Below are positions 17,495-25,448 of a DNA stretch of 64,000 nt, in pieces. Origin of the DNA: an uncultured Aquimarina sp. (lineage in GTDB: Bacteria; Bacteroidota; Bacteroidia; Flavobacteriales; Flavobacteriaceae); NCBI GenBank assembly GCA_947493035.1, contig CANLOW010000004.1, forward strand, positions 62,001 to 126,000, read 5' to 3'. The notes below the pieces were generated by a model. It was not told where the DNA came from, did not search any database, and saw only the letters and a program-made list of their open reading frames with translations. Both the position numbers and the translations under genes were made by a program. Each line of letters opens with the position of its first letter. Positions within the stretch are counted from its first letter, which is position 1.

Positions 17495-18652
17495 ATGACA
17501 GCGATAAAAAGTGGAAACTACAGTGATTTTGTAGCAAATTTTAAACCTACTTTAAAAATAAATTCACCTGGAAGAATAAATCTTATTGGTGAACATGTTG
17601 ATTACAATAACGGGTTTGTACTACCTACAGCCATTGATAAACACATCGTATTTCAATTTCAAAAAACGGAAGGTGAGATATGTAACGTCTACAGTGCTAC
17701 CTTCGACACTATGCTTACTTTCAACATAAATGAAGTTAGCCCTAGTGAAAAAGAATGGGAAAACTATGTTTTAGGAGTAATCAATCAAATCCAAGAAAGA
17801 GGTAAAGTAGTTGGTGGTTTTGACTGTATTATTGAGAGCTACCTACCTATGGGATCTGGAATTAGTTCTTCAGCTGCTTTGGAATGTGGATTAGCCTACG
17901 GTCTTAATGAGTTATTCGACTTAGGCTTAGAAAAGCTTGATATTGTTAAAATAGGACAAAAGGCCGAACATACTTATGTTGGTACTCAATGTGGTATCAT
18001 GGATCAATATGCTTCGGTGATGAGCAAAGATGGGCATGTAATACAATTAGATTGTCAATCTATCGAGCATCAATATATCCCTGCTGATTTTGGTGAATAC
18101 AAAGTATTATTAATGAATACTAATGTTTCTCATAATTTAGCTGATAGTGCTTACAATACACGTGTTGCCGAATGTGGTTCAGTTGTCAAAACTATTGCTG
18201 CAGACCATAACAATGTTGCTTCATTAAGAGATGTTTCTTTAGAATTATTAAATTCTTATAAAGAAAAATTAGAAGCTGTAGCATACCAAAGAGCTTCATA
18301 TGTGATAGAAGAAAATATCCGTGTTGAAAAAGCAGTAGCTGCTCTAAAAGCTAATGATTTAGTAACATTTGGTGAAATGATGTATGGCTCTCACGATGGA
18401 CTTCAAAATAAATATGAGGTAAGCTGTGATGAACTTGACTTCCTTGTAGCATTCTCTAAAGACTACGATAGCATACTTGGTTCTCGTATGATGGGAGGTG
18501 GTTTTGGAGGCTGTACAATAAACCTTATTCATCAAGACGCTATTGATGAATTTGTTGAAGCTGCTTCTAAAGCATACAAAGAGAAATTCAATATAGATTT
18601 AACTTCTTTCTTTGCAAAACCGAGTGAAGGGACTGCAATTGTAACTATCTAA
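17495..18652 (+). CDS. galK: galactokinase
   Basis: 385 residues. GHMP-kinase motifs: the galactokinase signature GRINLIGEHVDY (26-37), the phosphate-binding loop 'PMGSGISSSAALE' (~117-129), 'CGIMDQYASV' with the catalytic-base Asp, and the C-terminal 'GSRMMGGGFGGC'. It phosphorylates galactose at C1 using ATP. galT begins 10 bp after its stop, so they form an operon. Cytosolic. Confidence 0.97.
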   Translation: MTAIKSGNYSDFVANFKPTLKINSPGRINLIGEHVDYNNGFVLPTAIDKHIVFQFQKTEGEICNVYSATFDTMLTFNINEVSPSEKEWENYVLGVINQIQERGKVVGGFDCIIESYLPMGSGISSSAALECGLAYGLNELFDLGLEKLDIVKIGQKAEHTYVGTQCGIMDQYASVMSKDGHVIQLDCQSIEHQYIPADFGEYKVLLMNTNVSHNLADSAYNTRVAECGSVVKTIAADHNNVASLRDVSLELLNSYKEKLEAVAYQRASYVIEENIRVEKAVAALKANDLVTFGEMMYGSHDGLQNKYEVSCDELDFLVAFSKDYDSILGSRMMGGGFGGCTINLIHQDAIDEFVEAASKAYKEKFNIDLTSFFAKPSEGTAIVTI

Positions 18653-18662
18653 AAAAAACACT

Positions 18663-19709
18663 ATGAGCAATATTGATTTTAACGAAAACCCACACAGAAG
18701 GTACAATATCCTTACTGGTGAATGGGTATTAGTTTCTCCACACCGAACAAAACGCCCTTGGCAAGGTAAAGAAGAAGAGCCTGCACCTCTTTCAAAGATT
18801 ACTTATGACGAAAATTGTTATTTATGTCCTGGTAATGAAAGAGCTGGTGGAGCTGTAAATGAAAAATACACAGAACCTTGGGCTTTTACCAATGATTTTG
18901 CTGCGCTACTACAAGGTGTTCCTGATGAAAAGTTTGAAAAAGGTTTATTAAAAGCTGAAACAGAAACTGGTATTTGCCGTGTAGTATGTTTCTCTCCTGA
19001 TCACAGCTTGACACTTCCTTTAATGGAGGTTGCCGAAATCAAAAAAGTAATTGAATTATGGCAAAAGGAATTCAATGAATTAGGGGCTAAAGAAGACATC
19101 AATTACGTTCAAATTTTTGAAAATAAAGGTGGTATTATGGGATGTAGTAACCCGCACCCTCATGGACAAATTTGGTCTCAACGTTCGATTCCTGAAGAAA
19201 TTAAAAAGAAAAGTGCTAAACTTTCAGAATACTGGAACGCAAACCAAAAGTCACTTTTAGAGGCTTACTTGGAACAAGAACTAGAAGAAAAAGAGCGTAT
19301 TTTAGTAGAAAACGAGTACTTCGTTGCTTTAGTTCCTTACTGGGCGGTTTGGCCATATGAAACGATGATTATTCCTCGTAAAAAGCACGCGAACATATCT
19401 ACTTTTTCTGATGAAGAGAAATTAGCTTATGCTGAAATATTAAAAGCTTTGACGATTAAGATGGATAATGTTTTCAAAACATCATTCCCTTATTCAGCAG
19501 GTATTCACCAAGCCCCAACCGACGGTAAAGATCATCCTGAATGGCATATGCATATGAGTTTCTACCCTCCATTATTACGTTCTGCAACGGTTAAGAAGTT
19601 TATGGTAGGTTACGAAATGTTTGCTAATCCTCAACGTGATATTACAGCTGAACAAGCTGCAGATAAAATTCGTTCTCAGAGTAGTGTACATTATAGCACT
19701 GAACTTTAA
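18663..19709 (+). CDS. galT: galactose-1-phosphate uridylyltransferase
   Basis: 348 residues. HIT-superfamily active site 'GCSNPHPHGQIWSQ' with the nucleophilic His of HPH, zinc-site candidates 'CYLCPGNER', and C-terminal 'HQAPTDGKDHPEWHMHMSFYPPLLRS'. It exchanges UDP between UDP-glucose and galactose-1-phosphate. Together with galK upstream and galE/galM on the other strand it completes the Leloir pathway. Confidence 0.97.
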   Translation: MSNIDFNENPHRRYNILTGEWVLVSPHRTKRPWQGKEEEPAPLSKITYDENCYLCPGNERAGGAVNEKYTEPWAFTNDFAALLQGVPDEKFEKGLLKAETETGICRVVCFSPDHSLTLPLMEVAEIKKVIELWQKEFNELGAKEDINYVQIFENKGGIMGCSNPHPHGQIWSQRSIPEEIKKKSAKLSEYWNANQKSLLEAYLEQELEEKERILVENEYFVALVPYWAVWPYETMIIPRKKHANISTFSDEEKLAYAEILKALTIKMDNVFKTSFPYSAGIHQAPTDGKDHPEWHMHMSFYPPLLRSATVKKFMVGYEMFANPQRDITAEQAADKIRSQSSVHYSTEL

Positions 19710-19737
19710 ACAAACGAAATTAAATTATATAAACCGA

Positions 19738-19773
19738 AAGGCATCTTTAACAAAAGGATGCCTTTTTTATTTT
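19738..19773 (+). terminator. terminator of galK-galT
   Basis: Stem AAAGGCATC / GATGCCTTT around 19738-19766 followed by a T-rich run, 28 bp after the galT stop. Confidence 0.85.
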
Positions 19774-19860
19774 TAAAAACTTAACAATCTTTAACTATTC
19801 GATTTGTAAAACACTTCATTGAAACACGACTACTAATAAAGTTTTTTAAAACCAATTACT

Positions 19861-20505
19861 ATGTCACTTACAACACAATTAAAGGAAAAACTAGAAGCAA
19901 ATCTTAAAGCAATCCCTGCAGATATTACTGAAATTATGAATAATGCTACTGAAGCATTAAAAGCAGAAAGCTTAGCTAAAAAAGCCTTTAAAGAAGGTGA
20001 TTCTATTCTTAATGCTAAACTATTAAACGCACAAAATAAAGAAATAGAAATCGCTTCTCTAAACTCTAATGGACCTTTGATCATTTCATTTTATAGAGGA
20101 GGATGGTGTCCCTATTGTAATCTCGAGTTAAAAGCCCTTCAAAATGCACTACCAAAATTTAAAGCATTAGGGGCTCAACTGATTGCTATTACTCCTGAAA
20201 CTCCAGATAACTCATTATCTACTGCTGAAAAAAACGAATTATCATTTGAGGTCTTAAGTGATTTAGGGAATGTATATGCAAAAAAACTAGGGTTAGTTTT
20301 CGAAATGCCTGAAGACCTTAGGGCGATTTACCATCAATTTGGTTTAGATGTACCTAAACACAATGGAGACAATAGTTACGAACTTCCTATGCCTGCTACT
20401 TTTGTTATAGACCCTGACGGGAAAATTATTTTGTCATTTGTTGCAGAAGACTACACTAAACGATTAGATCCTGAAGTAATTATTTCTGCACTAGAAAAAT
20501 TGTAG
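19861..20505 (+). CDS. peroxiredoxin-like (AhpC/TSA-type) redox protein
   Basis: 214 residues, no signal peptide. A ~60-residue helical N-terminal extension precedes the thioredoxin fold: 'LIISFYRGGWCPYCNLELKALQ' holds the Cys-x-x-Cys at the position of the peroxidatic site, followed by 'LIAITPE' and 'PMPATFVIDPDGKIILSFV'. This is the 'peroxiredoxin-like' family with WCPYC rather than the classical PxxxTxxC motif, so it may work as a thiol reductase or peroxidase. Ends in a good terminator; single-gene unit. Confidence 0.88.
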   Translation: MSLTTQLKEKLEANLKAIPADITEIMNNATEALKAESLAKKAFKEGDSILNAKLLNAQNKEIEIASLNSNGPLIISFYRGGWCPYCNLELKALQNALPKFKALGAQLIAITPETPDNSLSTAEKNELSFEVLSDLGNVYAKKLGLVFEMPEDLRAIYHQFGLDVPKHNGDNSYELPMPATFVIDPDGKIILSFVAEDYTKRLDPEVIISALEKL

Positions 20506-20545
20506 TACCATTTCACGCTATGCCAATTTTTCATTTTTTAAATTT

Positions 20546-20575
20546 AAAGCACTCTTATATCGAGTGCTTTATTTG
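20546..20575 (+). terminator. terminator of the peroxiredoxin-like gene
   Basis: Nine-bp stem AAAGCACTC / GAGTGCTTT with a seven-base loop, followed by ATTTG and T-rich sequence. It overlaps an upstream extension of the next reading frame, supporting the later ATG at 20603 for that gene. Confidence 0.8.
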
Positions 20576-20602
20576 TTTATATTCAATTACAAAATATTTG
20601 TT

Positions 20603-21169
20603 ATGAAAACATACCTTATCATATTATCGATCTTCAGCTTATTCTTTACTACATCTATTGTAAACGCTCAAAATTTCACATTAAAGAGTGCTGAGCTTAA
20701 AGGGCAATTAACCGAAAAGCAAGTTTTTAATGGATTTGGCTGTAGTGGCGAGAATATATCCCCTCAACTTTCTTGGAAAAATGCTCCTGAAGGCACTAAA
20801 AGTTTTGCTGTAACCGTTTATGATCCAGATGCCCCTACGGGAAGTGGATGGTGGCATTGGGTTATTTTAAATATCCCCTATAATGTAAATGAACTTAAAT
20901 CAAATGCAGGTGATCCAACAAGTGGTATTGCTCCTAAAGGAACTATTCAAACACGAACGGATTTTGGAAAAGCTGGTTTTGGAGGTGCTTGTCCCCCAAG
21001 AGGGCATGGATATCATAAATATGAATTTACAGTTTATGCCTTAAAGAAAGAAAAATTGAATTTCACTTCAAATATCCCTGCGGCTCAAGTAAATTATATG
21101 ATTAAAGCAAACTCTTTAGCTCAAGCTACGTTGGTTGCTTATTACAAGAGAGATCGTAGTTCTAAATAA
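20603..21169 (+). CDS. secreted YbhB/YbcL family (PEBP, Raf kinase inhibitor-like) protein
   Basis: 188 residues from ATG 20603, chosen because it begins a clear signal peptide (MKTYLIILSIFSLFFTTSIVNAQ) and avoids the preceding hairpin. PEBP motifs: 'GFGCSGENISPQLSW', 'SFAVTVYDPDAPTGSGWWHWV' and 'GACPPRGHGYHKYEFTVYAL', which together form the ligand pocket. Bacterial PEBP proteins bind phosphate- or phospholipid-like ligands, but their role is poorly defined. A decayed second copy of the 3' half lies at 22.8-23.0 kb. Confidence 0.93.
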   Translation: MKTYLIILSIFSLFFTTSIVNAQNFTLKSAELKGQLTEKQVFNGFGCSGENISPQLSWKNAPEGTKSFAVTVYDPDAPTGSGWWHWVILNIPYNVNELKSNAGDPTSGIAPKGTIQTRTDFGKAGFGGACPPRGHGYHKYEFTVYALKKEKLNFTSNIPAAQVNYMIKANSLAQATLVAYYKRDRSSK

Positions 21170-21655
21170 ATCACTATAACTAGAAATCTATAGCTTCAGT
21201 TAAGACAGAAAGTCATTTTCTATTTCCAGCTTAGTGCTGTAAGTTATAGGCTTTAAGCCATTAGCTAACATGAATCTACATAAGGCCTACTGCCTATAGC
21301 TGTAGATTTTCAGAAACTAAAAGCGAGGTGTACTAAAGCACATAGTTTTAACTATTATTGAGACCAATAAAATTGTAAGGTTTTAATAATCGCAAACAAG
21401 TCTTTAAAAAGTTAAGGAAATCCTAGCTAGCAACCTAAATCTACAGAAAATAGATACTCTAAATTAGGTGATTACGAGGCCTAACCTTTTATAAATAGAG
21501 AATTCCTCAGAAATTTATCTTTTTTAATTTATAGCTAACTCAAGTTTATATTATAAAATGGAAAGATGCTTAATTTATACTTTTCGTTTTTATAACCAAC
21601 AACTTTAAGAAAGAACTTTCGGATAGTTATGACTCTTTTAAAGCAAACAGCAAAA
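21170..21655. other. gene-free region with one nested hairpin
   Basis: No convincing gene in either strand. A long nested hairpin at 21273-21308 (AATCTACA / TGTAGATT with an inner AGGC / GCCT) lies about 100 bp beyond the PEBP gene stop and may be its transcript end or a repeat-like structure. Confidence 0.45.
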
Positions 21656-21683
21656 AAAGACCACTCCTCATGGAATGGCCTTT
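21656..21683 (-). terminator. terminator of the LRR protein gene
   Basis: Read on the minus strand, an imperfect stem AAAGGCCATTCC / GGAGTGGTCTTT with a four-base loop leads into a run of T, directly after the stop of the minus-strand gene at 21701. Confidence 0.75.
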
Positions 21684-21700
21684 AAAAGTATTTATCTAGC

Positions 21701-22552
21701 TTAGTGTTTTATAATTTTAGTATTACCTATTTCAGTAGCAATAAAATAGATTCCGTCCACTAAAGTTTCTAAAGAAATTTTATCTCCCTCACCATGAAGA
21801 ATAAGACTTCCTGACAAATCATAAACAGAATAGTCTACAACTTCGGGTAACCCTACCTCATCACTTAGTGAATCATATGTGTAGCTTATTACATTTTCGT
21901 TTCTTAAATCGTTTAAAGATAAAGTAGGCTCTACTTCAATAGTCCCAATATCGCCCCAAACAGGAGCTGCTTCGTATGCTGCTACAGCACCATCTGGCAC
22001 TTGAAGTGTTAAATTAGGTAATGAAACATTTCGAAAAATAGAAGCATCAATACTCACTGGTGTAGGGTTTTCAACTATTAAAGTAGATAAATTATTCATT
22101 TGCTCGAATAGTCTATTACCAATAGTTGTCACCGTAGACGGCAAAGTAACACTACTCAATGGTAAATTAAAAAAAGCTAACTCTCCAATTGATTCTAAGC
22201 CTTCATTTAATGTTAGCGAGGCAACACTTGTATTTCTAATAAAGGCTCTAACACCAATGCTAGTTACACTTGATGGAACAACAATACTAGTAATATTACT
22301 ATTCTCTTCAAAAGCCCTATCTGCAATAGAAGTTACATCATACGTGGTTCCATTGTCCATAACTGTTGCTGGGATATTTAAATCTCCTGTAAAATCCCCT
22401 GCAACCCCATTTCCAGCTCCTTGTGGAGAAACCTCTACTGTAAATGGTGCTGCTGAAGATGTAACTGTATAATTAATATTATCAACAGTAAAACTTTGAG
22501 CGAAAGAAGTTATTGTTATAAACAATAACGGAATTAAAGAAATCTTGTACAT
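21701..22552 (-). CDS. secreted BspA-like leucine-rich repeat protein with T9SS sorting tail
   Basis: 283 residues from ATG 22552 (MYKISLIPLLFITITSFAQ is the signal peptide; an open extension to 22597 adds no family sequence). Residues ~45-180 hold LRR_5/BspA repeats of the kind 'VTSIGVRAFIRNTSVASLTLNEGLESIGELAFF'. The last ~70 residues ('VVDYSVYDLSGSLILHGEG...LVDGIYFIATEIGNTKIIKH') are a type A C-terminal sorting domain for type IX secretion. So the protein should be exported and attached to the cell surface, perhaps for adhesion. Single gene with its own terminator. Confidence 0.87.
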   Translation of the reverse strand: MYKISLIPLLFITITSFAQSFTVDNINYTVTSSAAPFTVEVSPQGAGNGVAGDFTGDLNIPATVMDNGTTYDVTSIADRAFEENSNITSIVVPSSVTSIGVRAFIRNTSVASLTLNEGLESIGELAFFNLPLSSVTLPSTVTTIGNRLFEQMNNLSTLIVENPTPVSIDASIFRNVSLPNLTLQVPDGAVAAYEAAPVWGDIGTIEVEPTLSLNDLRNENVISYTYDSLSDEVGLPEVVDYSVYDLSGSLILHGEGDKISLETLVDGIYFIATEIGNTKIIKH

Positions 22553-22811
22553 GACATATGTTTTATTATTACTAAGTAAACCTATCAATAAACACAACCA
22601 CTGATCTATAAATATAGATTATCCGCAATTAAAATAGCTAAACAACTATGAAAACGTTTTCTTTTTTGAAAAAATATAGAGATACGTTATACTTATAATC
22701 CACATCTCGTAAATATCTGATTAAAATATCTCTTCTCTTTCAGCAAAACAGTCTATTTTATATATTTTCAGATACTTGTGAATAAATCTAAAATATTCAA
22801 TCAATTTTTAC

Positions 22812-23040
22812 CCTGAAGGAACTACTCAAACACGAACGAATTTTCAAAAAGCTGGTTACGGAGATGCGCGCCCAAGAGAACATGAATATTATAAATATGA
22901 ATTTACTGTTTATGCCTTAAATAAAGAGAAACTTAACTTCTAATATTCCTGCTGCTCAAGTAAACCATATGATTAAAGCAAATTCTTTAGGCTAAGATAC
23001 CTTAGTCGTTTACTGCAAAAAGGAATCGCGGTTTTTAAAA
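22812..23040 (+). pseudogene. decayed 3' fragment of a PEBP/YbhB-like gene
   Basis: About 230 bp on the plus strand reads like the last third of the gene at 20603-21169: 'GGAACTACTCAAACACGAAC' here against 'GGAACTATTCAAACACGAAC' there. The equivalents of the YKYEFTVYAL, 'AAQVN..MIKANSL' and 'YC/YYK' regions follow in order. Frames are broken by at least one indel and stops (for example TAA after 'CTTAACTTC' and in 'TTAGGCTAAGAT'). No intact 5' part is seen. It is a relic of tandem duplication on the far side of the LRR gene. Confidence 0.8.
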
Positions 23041-23090
23041 ACACATGAACAAGGTTTAAAAGTTGTAAGCAATGATTTTTTAGACCTTAT

Positions 23091-23645
23091 TTATTTGAAA
23101 ACAAAAATGTGAATTACAACCATTTCTAGGATTCCAAATAAACTCATATAAAGAAAAGCCTTGCTCACTTTAAATATCTTCTTTATTAAATTCCAACAAT
23201 ACAAATACAGAAATAAAGGAAGTATCAACAATACCCCTAAAGAAATATCCCAATAAAAAATTAAACCTACATATAAAGAATATATTCCTTGCAAAGGAAG
23301 CAATACGATATAAAACATAGATACTACAGTACACGATGCATACAAAAACCACTTTTGCACGCTTTTTTTTCTTATTAAATTTGCACTTCTCATCCATATA
23401 GAAGTCGTTATACAAAACGAAAGTCCAAAACTTAACGTTACTATAAAAATGCTTGAATACCCATTTGTATACCAATCAAAAAAACAACCATTAGTTGCTA
23501 GATAAAATGGAATCTCTAAAAAAAGTTTGAATAAGAATGATAAAATAACAGCATACCCTACCCCTAAACCAATTCCTCCCCAAAAACAAAAATACTCTAT
23601 AGCTTTAGGGTTAAAATCTAATTTTTCCCATCTAGATGTCTTCAT
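23091..23645 (-). CDS. hypothetical polytopic membrane protein
   Basis: 184 residues from ATG 23645 (a TTG nine bases upstream is also in frame). Five or six hydrophobic helices: about 20-45, 60-85, 100-125, 128-150, 155-180. No known family motif. It starts six bases after the corrected end of the preceding interrupted gene, so the two probably form an operon. Function unknown. Confidence 0.6.
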   Translation of the reverse strand: MKTSRWEKLDFNPKAIEYFCFWGGIGLGVGYAVILSFLFKLFLEIPFYLATNGCFFDWYTNGYSSIFIVTLSFGLSFCITTSIWMRSANLIRKKSVQKWFLYASCTVVSMFYIVLLPLQGIYSLYVGLIFYWDISLGVLLILPLFLYLYCWNLIKKIFKVSKAFLYMSLFGILEMVVIHIFVFK

Positions 23646-23650
23646 CTTTC

Positions 23651-24076
23651 TCAACTAAAATCTGGAGAATAGATTTCATATTTCAAGCCTACCTGAGTAA
23701 CCAAAAACTCCAACAACTCTTTGGTATCATCTTCCTAAAACTCACTTAAAATGATATTTTTCTCAGTATGCTTTTCATTAAGAAGTGCCACTTCAAACAT
23801 TTTAAAATATGTTTTTGACCCTGAATCTTCATCTGTGGTTGACTTATTAGTTTTTAACAATGTCACCTTATTAAATAAATCAAGATCAATCTCTTTTTTA
23901 TAAAGGCGGTATTTAAAAATCCTAATTCCTTTATAAAGCTTTCCTCCATTATCTATTTGAAAACCATTTTGCAAAAAACCTAATATCACAAAAAGAGCTA
24001 AACCAATTACACCGATACTCCATCCCCCATACGAAATTGAATCTTTAAATATCATTAAAGGAACAATAACACACAT
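23651..24076 (-). pseudogene. hypothetical membrane protein gene with in-frame TAG
   Basis: From ATG 24076 the frame is open to TAG at 23735-23737, then continues in the same frame (EDDTKELLEFLVTQVGLKYE and a further few residues) to TGA at 23651-23653, close to the next start. The first ~40 residues hold hydrophobic segments ('GVIGLALFVILGFLQNGFQI'), followed by a soluble 'GGKLYKGIRIFKYRLYKKEI' part typical of small Bacteroidota membrane proteins. The N-terminus also looks short for such proteins. The natural protein is probably ~140 residues; as written, the last 27 are lost. Confidence 0.55.
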
Positions 24077-24139
24077 TACAAAACATTATCAATTGGCCTA
24101 TTTCTATGATGTAATTTGTCCTAAATTGCTTCATAAGGA

Positions 24140-25147
24140 CTATTTAAAAATTGATTTATTACCTATATCGGCAATAAAAACAACTATATCTCCTTTTTCA
24201 AACAGAAAAGACTCTTTAGGGTTTTTAATTAAAACACCTCCTCTATTAACACCTAACAATGTGATATTGTTGTTTTTCTTTTGTTCTACAAAAGCATCTA
24301 TATAAGCTACATTCAAAAGGCTTGAGTCTTCTTTTAGTTCAGTTTCACAAATGTCGAAATCTCCTGTTTTGGTAGATGTACTAATTAAATCTTCTGTCAA
24401 TGAAGCCACATTAGGCTCAAAAATATAGCTTGCAATAAATTTAGAAACAATCTCCTTTTTAGGAATGATATATTGTATCCCTATATATTTAAATGAATCT
24501 CTTAATTCGGTATTATCAATAGCTACTACACAATTCAAATTATTGTATCTCTTTTTTAAACCAATGGCATATACTAGTGTTTCTGTATCTGTATCAAAAT
24601 TGATATACACTCTTTTCGAATTATTGATATTGACCACATTTAAACTTTCATGATCTTCAAATTCGGTTTGCAATACAAAACATTCTTTGTTTTTATAAAA
24701 TTGTTTTATCTGCTTTAAGTCTTTTTCATTATTGACTATTACAGCTAGTGGCTCTTTTGCACGAATGATTTGCTCTACTACTTCTTTCGAAAAAGAATTC
24801 CATCCAATTATTATGTAATGATTAGTGATTTTTGTCCCTAAAAGCCCCATCTCTTTTTTATTTAAGTAGTCCTTTATTTTATAATTCAATTCTGTTAAAA
24901 TGTAACCTAAAATACCTAAGCTTCCCAACACAAAAAGAAAACCTATGAAACGTCCCCAAAAAGTGACTGGATAAAAATCCCCATAACCGACTGTTGTCAA
25001 GGTCACCAATGAATACCAATAAGCATCTGCTAAGTTTGTTATGTTCGAGTCTGGAAAATCAGATTCAACAACATAAAGGGAATACACCAAACAGTTATAA
25101 ATAATTATTGCTATAACCGAAATTGTTATTTTGTAGTATTTAGACAT
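24140..25147 (-). CDS. potassium channel with RCK (TrkA-N/TrkA-C) domains
   Basis: 335 residues. Two helices flank a pore loop with the selectivity filter TTVGYGD (51-57). A RCK/TrkA-N domain follows (~111-230), whose nucleotide-binding loop reads IIIGWNSFSKE instead of the usual GxGxxG, and a TrkA-C-like domain ends the protein ('LLNVAYIDAFVEQKKNNNITLLGVNRGG'). This is the layout of ligand-gated bacterial K+ channels. It overlaps the AdoMet decarboxylase gene by eight bases, so it is made with the polyamine enzymes; polyamines are known blockers of K+ channels, which makes the pairing interesting. Last gene of the long minus-strand operon. Confidence 0.92.
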   Translation of the reverse strand: MSKYYKITISVIAIIIYNCLVYSLYVVESDFPDSNITNLADAYWYSLVTLTTVGYGDFYPVTFWGRFIGFLFVLGSLGILGYILTELNYKIKDYLNKKEMGLLGTKITNHYIIIGWNSFSKEVVEQIIRAKEPLAVIVNNEKDLKQIKQFYKNKECFVLQTEFEDHESLNVVNINNSKRVYINFDTDTETLVYAIGLKKRYNNLNCVVAIDNTELRDSFKYIGIQYIIPKKEIVSKFIASYIFEPNVASLTEDLISTSTKTGDFDICETELKEDSSLLNVAYIDAFVEQKKNNNITLLGVNRGGVLIKNPKESFLFEKGDIVVFIADIGNKSIFK

Positions 25148-25439
25148 CTGATATAAGCTCTTTAAACTTATTTAATTTAGAAGCACTACAACTACTCAAT
25201 TCAATGTATGTTTTGTTGTTTTCGGGAAAAGTGTGTATTGCTAAATGGCTTTCTGCTAACAACCAAAAACAGGTATAGCCTTGTTCTTTAAAATAGTGTT
25301 CTGAAAAAGAAATAATTGTGAATTCACTTTTCTTTAGGTAGTTTTCATAAATAGATTTCAACAACTCAGGATTAGTCTCTTCTACCCAAGTTTTATGATT
25401 AAAAATTTCTGCTTCCGTTTTTTTATAATCTACTTCCAT
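25140..25439 (-). CDS. speD: S-adenosylmethionine decarboxylase proenzyme
   Basis: 99 residues from ATG 25439 (a GTG nine bases upstream is possible). It belongs to the short bacterial class 1b family. The self-processing and catalytic residues are kept: Glu63-Ser64 (the pyruvoyl-forming serine in LAESHLAIHTFPE), His69 and Cys84 (ELSSCSASK), each one position after the Thermotoga equivalents as I recall them. It should autocleave and make decarboxylated AdoMet, the aminopropyl donor. It starts just after the spermidine-synthase-like gene stop and overlaps the channel gene. No ornithine or arginine decarboxylase is nearby, so the aminopropyl acceptor is not evident. Confidence 0.9.
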   Translation of the reverse strand: MEVDYKKTEAEIFNHKTWVEETNPELLKSIYENYLKKSEFTIISFSEHYFKEQGYTCFWLLAESHLAIHTFPENNKTYIELSSCSASKLNKFKELISDV

Positions 25440-25448
25440 ACTTGACAC

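Noticed and set aside
24093..24653. Plus-strand open frames opposite the K+ channel
   Set aside because: No family signal; shadows of the channel gene on the other strand.
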